From contig NC_065883.2 of the NCBI RefSeq assembly GCF_932274485.2, forward strand, positions 68,863,210 to 68,927,209: a stretch of 64,000 nt of DNA. Reading direction: 5' to 3'. Below are positions 24,080 to 35,295 of the stretch, piece by piece. A program made the translations under genes and the position numbers. A model generated the notes under the pieces. The model searched no databases. It had not been told where the DNA came from and worked only from the letters and a program-made list of their open reading frames with translations. Position 1 is the first letter of the stretch; each line of letters begins with the position of its first letter. The stretch comes from Patella vulgata. Its lineage: Eukaryota > Mollusca > Gastropoda > Patellidae.

Positions 24080-24156
24080 GAGAATCTCTTACGAGTCTTT
24101 TTTGAGTCGATAAAGTTAAAAAAAACGGGACTCAAAAAAGACGAGTAGGAGATTTT
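24080..24156. repeat. Inverted repeat, 27-bp arms, about 20-bp loop
   Basis: GAGTCTTTTTTGAGTC and GACTCAAAAAAGACGAG sit on either side of GATAAAGTTAAAAAAAACGG. The arms extend outward to GAATCTC and GAGATTT. Confidence 0.8.
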
Positions 24157-24477
24157 GTTTATCACCCAATCCTTTCTTACATGCACAAATAAAAAAAATA
24201 ATTCTTTTCTATAGATTTCACTTTTACCGAACCCGATTACATTACGGCGTAGTGTACAACCACTGCATAGTTCTTTATATTGACCCGGTGTTTCCATTGA
24301 TGTCAATTAAATAAAAATAGTTCATTTTTAATAAAAAAAAAAAGAAAAGAAAAGAAAATAGAGCAAAACGTGTTCTGCTTTGGTGTGCTACCGCATTCTA
24401 CCCCTTTCCAATGGAGAAAAGTATGACGTTATCCAAATTTCATTCATTCTTCACCACTATCCAAACTGCTAAACGAG

Positions 24478-24738
24478 GGGGGTGGGGTGGATGACCGAAT
24501 GGTTAGCACGTGTGCTCTGTATCATAAGGTCTTTTATTGAGTCAACTGGCGTGGTTTCGATTGCCCGATTGTACGTGACAAAGAGAAGGGTAGCCTGTCC
24601 AACCTCGTGGGTTTTCTCTCCGGCATCCGGTTTCCTCCCACCGCTAAAGAACCGTACGCGCAAGCGAATTATTGAAATAAAATTGAACCATATGTTAGTC
24701 CCGAAATGGCCTAGTTTGCTCTCTCTCTCTCTCTCTGA
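24478..24738 (+). mobile_element. SINE-A, full length
   Basis: The G-rich start, GGATGACCGAATGGTTAGC, TTTCGATTGCCCG, the CTCCGGCATCCGG core and a CT tail; the GTCGAGTGGACGTTAAA part is missing. It is followed by a 3' flank shared with the copy at 29886. Confidence 0.9.
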
Positions 24739-24806
24739 ACGTTTTACACCCTGACATACTCAAGCCAAAAAAACATTTTGTTATCTGCATGTTTATCTAT
24801 AAAACC
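24735..24806 (+). repeat. Shared 3' flank of two SINE-A copies
   Basis: GAACGTTTTACACCCTGACA to TGTTTATCTATAA is matched in reverse at 29822-29885, directly at the CT tail of the other SINE. Confidence 0.7.
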
Positions 24807-24852
24807 TCATACGTGTTTGTTGATCCGACCCTTAGAGTTAAAAATATATTTT

Positions 24853-24934
24853 CTTGAAAAATTGAACTATATGTTAGTCGCAAAATGACCTAGTTTGTGT
24901 CGAGTGGACGTTAAACTCTCTCTCTCTCTCTCGT
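24853..24934 (+). mobile_element. SINE-A 3' end only
   Basis: TTGAACTATATGTTAGTCGC, GTCGAGTGGACGTTAAA and a CT tail. Confidence 0.85.
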
Positions 24935-24952
24935 AACACCTACTCGTAAGTA

Positions 24953-25118
24953 AATGAAATGAAATGAGGTTTGACGTCCTACTGTTCTGCTCCGACTGGG
25001 CTAATGCCGACGGGCTAACGTCACACGGTATGCTGTAAGGGACAGCGGTGCGGTGGCCTACTCTTAACTTATATCGAATTGCATCTGCCAAGTGATCTTT
25101 TACGGGCACCGCAATGTT
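24953..25118 (-). mobile_element. SINE-B, 5' truncated
   Basis: AATGAAATGAGGTTTGACGT to TCTTTTACGGGCACCGCAAT. Confidence 0.8.
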
Positions 25119-25254
25119 TACGTCTTAGTCACGTAACGTAGTCCCCGTGACTCCCGACTCGTAAGTAAGTCGTATTCTATATAATTGTGGTTATGTGTTA
25201 AGCAATATGCCAGAAATGTCTGCTCTCACCATAGATCAAAACAGGCCATACTAT

Positions 25255-25375
25255 ATACTAGAAAACACAGGAAAACAACCGGAAAACACCATTTTATACT
25301 GAATACCGGAAAACACCGGAAAAACACTAAATACCGGAAAACATCCTAAATACCGGAAAACACCCTAAATAGGTA
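25255..25375. repeat. Short tandem repeat of CCGGAAAACA
   Basis: ACCGGAAAACAYC and CTAAATACCGGAAAACA units, about eight in all. Confidence 0.75.
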
Positions 25376-26400
25376 ACCCGGAGCCTGGTCCTCTGTGTGC
25401 GGTTTTGGACCAAGTGAGCGCCGATGAAGGAAGGTCAAGGTCATCACGATGTTCGTTTTACAAATAGCCCCCCCCCCCCCCCAAAAAAAAAAATCCGATT
25501 TTTTTTCTCCAAAATTTTGTTGATGCCTATTATGTTTTGAATGTTTTAAAAGACGCAATCAGTCTACCTCCATCATTGACCATATTTTATTTTGTATTTT
25601 ACTTTTAGTTTTCAGTAAATTTCAGTAGATTTCAGTAGATTTCAGTGTTTCAGTATTTCAGTAGATTAAACACTGCCCTCGGAGGGCCCCATTATATGCC
25701 GGTTGCGCCGGTCTCCTGATTCTTACCAGTAACGCTGGCATCAGTGTGGTACGAATTAGTGGAAGGCACGACTAGGCCAACTCCTCCCTAGGTAACAAAA
25801 AATCGCATCATAAAACAGCAAGTATCATCAAAAGCGAGTTAATAAATCTCTGAATAGTTCGGGTTGAAGTTCCAGGTTTAACCGCTATGTGTCCTAATCA
25901 CCAAACGAAATGGATGCCACGCAATTCTCGGACAGGCTGTAATCTGAAAAGTGTCTATCCTTTCCAAGAGCTATCCATCTCGTTGGAAGGGCTAAAAATT
26001 TACTTGTTTTCTGAGCTTACTTTCATTCCAGGGTCAAATATAATCACTTGAACCATAATAATATTCAACATATTCCATCATATTCCGAGGGCCGCACACA
26101 GAATTTTTTTCTGGATTACTTTTCGAGCTTTTTCCCCAACTTGTTGACCAGTTTTCCTTGAGAAAACCCCAACTTTCGCCCAATTGTCCATGAGAAAAAC
26201 TACATATTCTATCTTACTGCATTGACGGGAAGTGGTAAGCTGGACGTCTGTGAAAAGGGTTGATCGATAAATTTTCAAGGAAGCAATTGTTGTTTTTGTT
26301 TGTGAAATAGAGGACTCTAGCCGATGAGGCTACTTTCCCCCCGAGAACCTCAGGCAACCAATTTGTTTTATGTACTACTATCGTAATAAAACATTACTAT
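25376..26400. other. Unassigned; poly-C/poly-A tract near 25468
   Basis: A CAGTAGATTT run lies near 25610-25670. No gene recognised. Confidence 0.4.
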
Positions 26401-26404
26401 GTTA

Positions 26405-26525
26405 ACCACTTCCTGGTTACCGGATCAGGACCATGACCGCATGCCAGAGGTGACCGGCCAGCTAGATCTCGAAGCCCGACACTCTAGACCATTAGGCCCC
26501 CCCCCCCCCCAAAAAAAAAAAACCC
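26405..26525 (-). mobile_element. SINE-C head
   Basis: GACCATGACCGCATGCCAGA, GACCGGCCAGCTAGATCTCG and ACTCTAGACCATTAG match the 48.2-kb copy of this tRNA-headed SINE in reverse. A C tract of 15 lies at its 5' end. Confidence 0.75.
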
Positions 26526-26747
26526 ACCTCGCCTGGTGTGTGTTTTACTTACTGTTCTGTTGATTATCAAGCCAGTGTGTGTTGTATCTAGCCGCATCGT
26601 GCCGATTGGTGGACAGCTGGGACTCCTCACTGACCTCAGACTACAAGCACTAGTGTGGCCATACTTTACAGGCCAACTGGGTCCCGTAGCATATCGAAAA
26701 TCATCAACAATGACTTCCATGTTCTGAGAAAAAAGTAAGATACTATT

Positions 26748-26985
26748 TTAATTAACAAAAACCTACAAGTCACATCATTTAGAAATTATGCCGTAATATG
26801 CCTCGACTGGCATGCATTTAATTCATAAAACCTGCAAGATACGTCATGTAGAAATGATGTTATAATAAGTCCCCATTCGTATGAATTTAATTTATAAAAA
26901 CGTTGAAGTTACATCATATAGAAATTATGCAATAATAAATCTTCACTGGTACGAATTTATTTATAAAAACCTAGAGTGAAATTCT
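26748..26985. repeat. Tandem repeat, about 72-bp units, three copies
   Basis: AAAACCTRCAAGWYACRTCA followed by TAGAAATKATG and an AATTTAWTTYATAAAAAC end. Confidence 0.8.
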
Positions 26986-27777
26986 ATCTGCACTGTACAT
27001 GCACATGAGCATTAGGAGGGGTAACCGAAATGTCCAACCGGTGAAGCTGAGCAGCCCGATTGATTACATTCGATCCCTTGTGGTGAGCTTGACAACATCC
27101 CCACCATTATTTAGGTTATTGTCGCAAATTATGCACGTATCCATGGCGAAATACGGCTCTTTTCACAAAATTAGCAAAAGAAAGTTTCAAATATCTGGGG
27201 AAAACCCAGACTGGATTCCAAGCCAATCACCAGATTGGATTACAGTCCAATCAGTCAGTGTCACAAAAAGAAACTAGGTCACAGCCCGCTTATTCTGAGT
27301 TCTCTCAAGTCCGGCTCACACCACCATGACTTGCCCAGACTCTACCCAACGCAACGTCTTGTCTCAGATGATCAGTGCAGCGTGGAGAATCCCCCGACAA
27401 CGATTCAATCGATTTCCGTCGCGTCGTGGCCCGTCGGCCCGACTGAGCATGTTCAGTCGTAGTCAGATGCAGTCGTAACCCATCGTGTTTGTGTGGACAC
27501 TCACACGACACGATCAATTGTCTTACTGTTGTTTAGCCAATCAGCGGCATCTTGGCAAAATATAATGTCACTTTTATGCTTCCGGTTTACTTTTGGAATC
27601 ACTCGCTAGAGGGAAGTGGCGTAACTCACGATGTATAATCTGTGAGAGTCGGGCCTGTGTGGACTGGTACCGTCGTAGGCAAGTGAAGTAAAGACGCGAC
27701 CCGATTTTTTTTTTTACAACTACCCAAGACGCGGAGTCCTGTCGGGTTGTGTGTAGTCGTAGCGGTATGGGCTGGGC

Positions 27778-28345
27778 TTAAAGCCTAGCTTATGTCGCCC
27801 TACGACGCGATAAAACTGACGGAGACTCAAAATCGGCGACTGGTTTACGATCAAGTGGAACTGATCAGTTGTGACTATGAGGGCGACCTGAGCGCTGTTA
27901 CGACTGGTGTAAGTCAGACGGCAACCAGTCGCCGTCCAGTTTCTCTTGAGTCGCACATGTTCTACTCTTACGACTGGAGACAACTAGTTGTCCCTAGTCG
28001 CAAGCGACATAAGAGCACATACGACTGGCTTAAGTTGGCGCTTCGCTGACGTAGCCAATAAGATTCGGTTATTTAGTCACGTGGTACCCAGGGGCGGTAA
28101 CAGCCATGGGAGACAAGTGGAATGAGGCCAATTTGATGGTTATCACGTGTCAGTCATGTGATCAGTTGTGGCTCCGATTCTTCAACTGACGCCGGGTGAA
28201 ATGAGCGCGCTTACGACTATGATCAACTGGTTGCTCGTGGTTGCGTCCAGTCGTGGATAAATTCAGCCGTAGCGACATAAGCTGTCAGATGCCGTTAGTC
28301 GCCGCCAGTTTCATCGTGTCGTAGGGCGACATAAGCTAGGCTTAA
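27778..28345. mobile_element. MITE T7, TTAA-flanked, 36-bp inverted ends
   Basis: TTAA lies at 27778-27781 and 28342-28345. The termini GCCTAGCTTATGTCGCCCTA match with two differences over 36 bp. The inside is crowded with CGACTGG/CCAGTCG motifs in both orientations. No transposase frame. Confidence 0.88.
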
Positions 28346-28724
28346 GACATCAGAACTCACGTCAAACCCGCTTATTCAGTATCAAAGCAGTGTTTTGATG
28401 TCAAAATTACGGCAGTGTGACGTCATGACGTCATTGTGACGTCAGGGCGTCACACCATGACCTGCTGTCGTTGTGATAATTTTATTTTCCGATTCGTTTA
28501 TATCACTTTTGTATCTAATGATAATACATTCATTGCCCTAAAACGAGCCGTTTCCAAGATATGGAGGCCAGAAAGTCCAATTGGCGGCCATCTTGGATTT
28601 ATGCTTATTATGAAAAACGCTACAGGGTTTCAGCGGACAATTTTGAGTTGGGGGTCCTTTAGACATCCCTTTACTAGATTCCAGTGAAAGAAATTCTTTT
28701 GCAATTTGTTCTCGGTAGTTTTTT

Positions 28725-29045
28725 ATTTCTCTCCGTCTAGAATATCAGTATCAGAACCAGATGGTTTTAAATCATTCCACGGGTTTGGGGCTAAAAATGA
28801 AAAGGGTCTTTCACCATATGTAACCACTCTAGCAGATCTTGGCTTGAGACGATAAATGTCATTTGAACTACGGAGACTACGAGCATTTTATCACTAGTTC
28901 TTATATTCAATTCATGATTTGTACGTGACATGTGTTCAATGGTCCATGCTATAGGTCCTATGAGAATGTCGTATTGTATACGGTATTTATCATCAAATAC
29001 AGAAGGATAAGAAAACAAACGAGGTATGTGGTCTATCAAGGTCCA
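28725..29045 (-). mobile_element. LINE relic, polymerase C-terminal tail
   Basis: On the minus strand from 28889 to 28735 one frame reads LRSSNDIYRLKPRSARVV then TYGERPFSFLAPNPWNDL and a stop soon after. This is the GDRAFSxAAPxLWNxLP block at the end of many CR1/L2/Jockey-type LINE polymerases. The adjacent upstream stretch (YRIQYDILIGPIAW) lies in another frame, so the copy is broken by at least one indel. Confidence 0.75.
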
Positions 29046-29269
29046 CAGATAGTAATGTAGATAGTAAATAGGTTAATTATTAATGAATACTGCTTCAGTT
29101 AACATGCTAGGTTTGTTTACTCAACTTTAACTCAACCCATTTCAAAGAAACCATCTCAAAATCTATATCATCTGATAATGCTTTCAACTGATGACGTCAT
29201 GTATTTTGACTCTAATGGTCAGATCAACAAACACGCATAGGGTTATATAATTATAGATAGGCAGTGTGA

Positions 29270-29365
29270 AGTTAGCTCGATTTTCGTTTTTCGATATTGG
29301 CAAATAACGAAAAACGAGCTACTCGTTTTCCGATATTGGCGAATAACGAAAAACAACTAGCTCGT
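29270..29365. repeat. Short TCGTTTTTCGATATTGGC repeats, direct and inverted
   Basis: GCTCGTTTTYCGATATTGGC alternates with AATAACGAAAAACRA, so the stretch can fold back. Confidence 0.7.
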
Positions 29366-29822
29366 TTTTGGATATTCAAACTTGAATCTCAAAAATACAG
29401 ATTTTAATCATGTATATATACAGAATGTCCCCAAAACATATTTGTTTAAATAAGTATTCTAAAACGAACTAAAAATATCATAAATGAGGATGCCAAGGCA
29501 GTGCATTCACATAAAACTGCTCTTTCTCCTTGGTTTTTTTTTATATTGGCGAATCTCAAAAAAAGTAGATTTAATGGATGTACATCGACAGAATGTCTCC
29601 AAAACACATTTGATTAAATCAGTTTTGTAAAACGAACTGAATGTATCGTAATAGAGGATGTCTGAGCTGTGTATTCACATAAAAACTGCTCTTTCTCCTT
29701 GTTTTTTGATATTGGCGAAGATATTCAGGCTTGAATCTCAAAAAAGTAGATTTAATGCATGTACATCGACAGAATGTCTCCAAAACACATTTGATTAAAT
29801 CAGTTTTGTAAAACGAACTTAT
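29365..29822. repeat. Tandem repeat, about 180-bp units, two and a half copies
   Basis: CATCGACAGAATGTCTCCAA, GTTTTGTAAAACGAACT and AACTGCTCTTTCTCCTTG recur at about 29440-29520, 29590-29700 and 29765-29820. Confidence 0.8.
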
Positions 29823-29882
29823 AGATAAACGTGCAGATGAAAATATGTTTGTTTTGGTTTGAATATGTCAGGATGTAATACG

Positions 29883-29885
<3 letters not shown>

Positions 29886-29919
<34 letters not shown>

Positions 29920-30174
29920 GGGGCTTAACTTTTCACTCGACACTAACTAGGTCATTTCGGCATTAACACATGGTTCAATTTTATTTCAAAAATTCGCTTG
30001 CGCGTAGGGGGCTTTAGCAGAGGGAGGAAACCGGAGAAAACCCACGAGATTGGACAGGCGACCCTACTCCTTGTCACGTACAAACGGGGAACTGAAACCA
30101 CGAGAGTTGACTCAGTGACAAACCTTATGATTCAACGCACACGCACTAACCATTCGACCATCCAACCATCCAAA
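29886..30174 (-). mobile_element. SINE-A, full length
   Basis: The GA tract (tail), GGGGCTTAACTTTTCACTCG, the core CGGAGAAAACCCACGAG, then ACCATTCGACCATCCAACC. Its 3' flank matches that of the 24478 copy. Confidence 0.9.
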
Positions 30175-31420
30175 TTAAAAACATACATTGTCCAGCGCTC
30201 GACATTAACCACGCCAAACCCGTGGTATAAGATAACACAATTATACTAGCTTCTACTGCAATTTGATGTGAAGATCGCGCAGACGAGCCCAATGTTCATG
30301 TAATACATTCGTACATGCTTTCCTGTACAACAATTTATAAAAATATTATCCGTAAAATGGCTGTCAACATTTCGGCTTAGTGAATCTCGGGGCATTCAAC
30401 GCCACGAATCCCAGGTAGATATTGAAAAATTGTTTTCTCTTTATATTATTATTTAAAGATGGGTTCCCAGAAAAGTATTTATCGGGTGGTTATTTCCAAT
30501 AAAAGTATGGTAATTTTGGTATATATGGAAAGTAGAGATATCCAATCTTACTAGAAATATACCGGATTCCCTGAAAAACACTCATGGAGCGTATACAGGA
30601 CAAAAATGTAATCGACAGCCCGACGATAAGGAATTTCTGCACGCATGATGTCAAAGGTCACACGCGAACATTGAGCGCTTGATGTACAAGTTGATAAACT
30701 TTATGAAGAGTCAGACGTACATTACTTTCTGAAATAAAAATGACGGAAAAAGACGCGGGTTCTGGATACTCCGAGAATTTAATTAGGATTCGATATTTGT
30801 AATAAAAAGTAAGCCAAGACAACAGAGGTAAGTCACGTGACGTAAACATGACCTGGTTTGATCGAATTTATATAGCAGGGCATTCCTTGGCAATTACAAT
30901 GTTTGAGAAGGATTTGAAGCATAATTATGACAAATTAATTAGTTTGAATATGTTTTTAGTCCATATATACCATTAAATCACCCAGTTTCTACGCGGGAAT
31001 GTACCTTTAAGTGTAGGTAGTCATTAAATTGAATACACCTCTGACTGAACAAGGGTACCGAATGTTCCCATAATAAAAGATTTATAATATTTTTTTTAGT
31101 GCACGCTTCCAGATTCAACACTATCGGTGACACGTGACATGACCAATTCTTTCAGCAAAGGATGATTTGTGTCACGTGACAACCACCCTAGAAGTAATTA
31201 AACGCCCCAGTAAGTTTATAATTGTTGATCTGTTCTCCATCTCAAGCTCGGGAAAATATGATAGAGTTGAAAATATCACCATTTTCGACAGACGGCCATT
31301 CCCGAATTTGTCGATTTGTTTTGCAGTTGATTTGGTCCATAATTTTAATGTGTTACGGTTTAAAACGTGCTACCCGTCTGTCCCAAACGGGCTAAATGTG
31401 TTACATGTAATTAGTCAAAA
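30175..31420. other. Mostly unassigned; includes the partner of the 14.4-kb segment (30465-30575, 30930-31012)
   Basis: Shared motifs include TTTCCAATAAAARTATG and AATTAGTTTGAATATGTT. A 90-residue open frame at 31167 shows no family motif. Confidence 0.45.
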
Positions 31421-31422
31421 TA

Positions 31423-31798
31423 ATATGGACTCAGACTAGCAATAATTTGCCCATTGACTTCAATGTTAAATGGCTATAACATCACAGGCTGTAGCTTTTT
31501 GCTCAACATTCCGTTGGTTCCAATCTTTATAGCCCCATAGGGGCCGCATTTGGCAATCTCCTCATCATAATTTTGCTGGGAGTTGACCGTTTAGATTTTT
31601 TGCAGCGATGAGTTGATGTTGACTTGGGTCAAAATTTCATGAAATTGAAAATTTGATCCCTTTTCTCCAATTCTAGACCAAAAAGTCAACCAAAAAATGC
31701 AGGAAGAGGGTAGAAAAAAAATTAAGGGAAAACTTGTCTATTTATAACTCGCACTACATCATAAAATAAGGGGAAATAATTCAAGTCTTAGTCCATAT
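31423..31798 (+). mobile_element. MITE T6 copy 2
   Basis: AATATGGACTCAGACTAGCA at the left pairs with CAAGTCTTAGTCCATATT at the right. About 85% similar by eye to 20619-21072. Confidence 0.8.
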
Positions 31799-31962
31799 TG
31801 TCCAGTGACTGCCAGTGTTTGTTATGTGGTAAATATGTTCACTGAATTGTTTTAATGTGTCTACCTGGTTTGTTTCGAACTTCATTTCTTCATTGACTAA
31901 ACAAAGGATAAGTCCTTTGTGGCAGACTATTTCGAGCGTAGTTGTGTTCTCTTACTCCGTAC

Positions 31963-32007
31963 CAGTCGAAACAGAACAATAGGACGTTAAACCCCATTTC
32001 ATTTCTA
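31963..32007 (+). mobile_element. SINE-B 3' end only
   Basis: AGAACAATAGGACGTTAAAC then CCCATTTCATTTC. Confidence 0.8.
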
Positions 32008-32199
32008 ACTCCATACAAGGTTTGTATGATTTGTTAGTTAAATATATTTGTTTAGTAAATATTTAGATTTTTTTAATCTGTATAGCTGCAAACAGGTAAT
32101 GTAAATATATTTACATGTACTGTGGTAATTTTACTCTGTATATTCAAAACTGAAAAAATACATACAGGTCTGCGAACACAATACCGGTAGCTGAACGTC

Positions 32200-32430
32200 C
32201 ATTCGACACAAACTAGGCCATCTTGCAGGGACTAACATGGTTCATTATCAATAATTCTCAGTGCGTACGGGTCTTTATCAATGGGAAGAAACTGGAGGCC
32301 CCTGAAAAAACCCACACAAGGTTGGACAGGCGACCCTAGTCTTAGTGACGTACATGCATGGGCTTGGAACAAAACCACCTGACAGATCTTAAGATATAAA
32401 GCGCATGCATAAGAATACCACCCGTCCCCA
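32200..32430 (-). mobile_element. SINE-A, diverged, lacking the CT tail
   Basis: GAACGTCCATTCGACACAAA, GGAGGCCCCTGAAAAAACCC and GGTTGGACAGGCGACCCTAG. Its 5' half is in the duplication described next. Confidence 0.75.
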
Positions 32431-32738
32431 CACGTGTTGTGACTGAGGTGTTTTATGTATCTGTCTACAACACCCAGTAGAGCTCTCTGTCTAGACCATC
32501 CAGTAGAACTCTTGAACTTACTTGATCAGGTTGGACAGGCGACCCTAGTCTTAGTGATGTACATGCATGGGCTTGGAACAAAACCACCTGACAGATCTTA
32601 AGATATAAAGCGCATGCATAAGAATACCACCCGTCCTCACACGTGTTGTGACTGAGGTGTTTTATGTATCTGTCTACAACACCCAGTAGAGCTCTCTGTC
32701 TAGACCATCCAGTAGAACTCTTGAACTTACTTGATCAA
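32321..32738. repeat. Recent 209-bp tandem duplication
   Basis: 32321-32529 and 32530-32738 differ at only about two positions (GACGTACA/GATGTACA and CGTCCCCAC/CGTCCTCAC). It covers the SINE-A 5' half plus about 100 bp of flank. Confidence 0.92.
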
Positions 32739-32820
32739 AGTTAGTGAAAACGTCATCCAAATCAATATCTGTGCGTGTTTGTAAATAATTTAATAAACTA
32801 GATTGCATTACGTATTGATT

Positions 32821-33030
32821 CAGGCCCGTAGCTGGCGGGCGTGGGGCTGGGCAAGGGGACAGCTGCTAATCTCACCGCCCCCCCCCCTCCGGGCGCCGAA
32901 TCGCGCCATCTCCTTTGAACGCAATATGAAGCGAACGATCAACGTGCCCATATCAGTATGGGCGCCCCATAAAGCCGAGTGACATTGGTTGGGCTGCCCC
33001 CTCTTGCCCCGCCGCTGGCTACGGCCTATG
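32821..33030. mobile_element. hAT-like MITE, CAGGCCCGTAGC ends
   Basis: CAGGCCCGTAGCTGGCGGG at the left pairs with CATAGGCCGTAGCCAGCGG (right end, inverted). 210 bp, GC-rich unlike its surroundings. I could not see a clear 8-bp target duplication. Confidence 0.65.
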
Positions 33031-33109
33031 ATCTGAAAGCCGGCCCTCTCTTATAATCAACCATAGATAAATAATAACTAAATACGTCGTACCACTTTGT
33101 TTTTTAAGT

Positions 33110-33352
33110 AAAATGAAATGAAACGGGTTTAATAGCGTTTTTCATTTCTCTTTTCTGCAGAAACCGGGCAAATGAAGACAGACATGCGCATGCAGTGTAG
33201 TTTGGGGATATTTTACCAGGACGCTGGCGTATCTGCCAACGCTTCATCAATGATTCTTTCACGTGCACGACAACCATTTCGATTTTTAACTAACCGTGGA
33301 TTTTTAACGTGCTGCCAATGGTAAATATTCTGTCCTACCCAAACAACTAGGC
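33110..33352 (-). mobile_element. SINE-B, diverged
   Basis: AAATGAAATGAAACGGGTTT to GTGCTGCCAATGGTAAATAT, with TTTTTAACYAACCGTGG repeated inside. Confidence 0.65.
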
Positions 33353-33364
33353 GTTTTATCTATC

Positions 33365-33597
33365 CAGAGAGAGAGAGAAATGGGGTTCAACGTCCACTCG
33401 ACACAAACTAGATCATTTCGGGACTAACATATGGTTTAATTTTATTTCAATAATTCGCATGCACGTAGGGGTCTTTAGCAGTGGGAGGAAACCGGAGGAC
33501 CCGGAGAAAACCCACGAGGTTGGACAGGCGACCCTACTCCTTGTCACGTACAACCGGGGATTCGAAACCACGCCAGTTGACTCAATGACAGACAGTT
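33365..33597 (-). mobile_element. SINE-A, head truncated
   Basis: The GA tract, GGGGTTCAACGTCCACTCG, CCGGAGAAAACCCACGAGG and ACCACGCCAGTTGACTCAA. The head is replaced at 33598 by a SINE-B-like head fragment (about 33630-33687). Confidence 0.85.
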
Positions 33598-33765
33598 CTC
33601 CCCGCTCCACTGACATGGGAAAACATCTAGATCGAACTCGGTGATCTACTGGTTAGTGAGTCGGCGCCTTGATCAGTGAGCCAGGTAGAATTTTTATCGA
33701 TTCGCATCTCCTAGAACAACATTACTTTAAATGCTATCAAATCGATTATTGTGTTATTAGAGCGG

Positions 33766-34100
33766 AAGAGGTCGGGTGTTCGATCCCTGCATTGGCCGAG
33801 AAAGTTCATCCAGATTTTCCGGCGTGGTTCCCCATTGTCAGTGATGCAGGACGGAGGGCCTGACAAGGACAGCTGTCTATCTAGTCGTTCGGACGGGACG
33901 GAGAACCGAGGTCCCGTGTACACATTGGCGTGCACGTAAAAGATCCCTTGACAGTTGGAATTCGATATAAGAGTAGGCCGTAGTGCCGCTGTCCGGGCAA
34001 AAATTCCCTCATAGCACACTGTATGGCGTATGCCCGTCTTCATTAGCCCAGTTCGGAGCAGAACAGTAGGACGTCAAACCCCATTTCATTTCATTTCAGA
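33766..34100 (+). mobile_element. SINE-B, lacking the first part of the head
   Basis: GAGGTCGGGTGTTCGATCCC to the tail ATTTCATTTCATTTC. The sequence is close to the 8936 copy, so probably young. Confidence 0.88.
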
Positions 34101-34199
34101 GCTGAGGGATAAAGGGAGGTAATCGTGTTTTAACTGTATTATTGAGAACGGGTAGTAGTTATTTTTCGCATTGAGCATCATCCTTAGTGGGTTGGACAA

Positions 34200-34513
34200 T
34201 CAATGAAATGGGGTTTAGCGTCCCTCTTTTCTGTACCTACTGGGCGAATGAAGACGGGAATACACCATGTAGTGTGCTATGAGGAACATTTTGCCCAGAC
34301 AGCCGCGCTGCGTCCTACTCTTATATAAAATTCTTACTACCAAGGGTTCTTTTACGTGCATGCCAATGTGTACACGTGACCACGGATTTTCGTCCCAACA
34401 GAAAGACTATACGTACCACTGAAAAGTTAGAACCACGTCGGAAAAACAAATGAACTTTCTCGACCAACACCGGAATCAATTGAACATGGTGCCCCAGCGT
34501 TACCTAACCAACG
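34200..34513 (-). mobile_element. SINE-B, interrupted at its head end
   Basis: AATGAAATGGGGTTTAGCG to TACCTAACCAACGTC, after which a poly-T tract begins. Confidence 0.75.
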
Positions 34514-34915
34514 TCTTTATTTTTTTTTATCTTGTAAAATGTTTATTCAGGAAATATAATTCATTACAATTATCAACATTTTAAGGCTTTTATGATACAA
34601 TAAATAAGGTATATTAAAAGCAATATTTTTGTTTATGTACATAATTTTTAAATATTTAAGAATTAAAACAAGGTGATAAAAAGCAAGGTACAATTTCATT
34701 GTAATTAAAACTCAAACTTCCAAAAGGAAAGTAATTAAAAGCTAATTTTAAAAATGTGCAATCGACTATAAGCTTTCGGAGGAAACCTGCTCTCGAAAGG
34801 CGAAAGGCTTGAAAGTACCGAGATAATAAGGTGTTCCCAAAAGTACTAGCATAATATGGAGGGAGACCACCATTAAAACTCGCCATCTTGATACCCACAA
34901 ATTGTAGTTCGTCTA
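34514..34915 (-). mobile_element. Possible poly(A)-tailed retrocopy
   Basis: On the minus strand AATAAACATTTTACAAG is followed by an A-rich tract where it meets the SINE head, like a polyadenylated 3' end. An 80-residue open frame (MASFNGGLPPYYASTF start) lies inside but matches nothing I know. Confidence 0.4.
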
Positions 34916-34939
34916 TTTATAGCAATTCTCTCTCTGTCT

Positions 34940-35295
34940 CTTTTCTCTCCTTTTGCATGCCCAGTTTTGTTGATTTTTTGGTCTAGAATGGGTGAAGAGG
35001 GATTGAATTAACATTTTCTGCCAGGTTTTGGTAAATATTCATGATTTTGAGGGGTTATCAGGTTGGCTACGGTGATATGTACGGCAACTAGTTACATGTT
35101 TTTAGTATGCTTCTTCAAGTTTGTGTGTCTCAAAATTTTGGTGGTCAACCTTATACAAGACATGACCATTTGTTCCTCTGTCTGTAATAAAATGCGTTCA
35201 GCCCAACGAAAATTTTGGGAAAAGTTGGAGGTGGGCAAACAGGCCAGAATTAACATTGAAGTCAATGGGGAAATTAATGGTGGTCTGCCTCCTGT
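34940..35295 (-). mobile_element. Diverged relative of MITE T6
   Basis: TTGATTTTTTGGTCTAGAAT and TTGAAGTCAATGGGGAAATT match T6 in reverse. Partner of 22840-23215. Confidence 0.5.

Noticed and set aside
31167-31439. 90-residue open frame
   Set aside because: No motif, and its end runs into the MITE T6 terminus.
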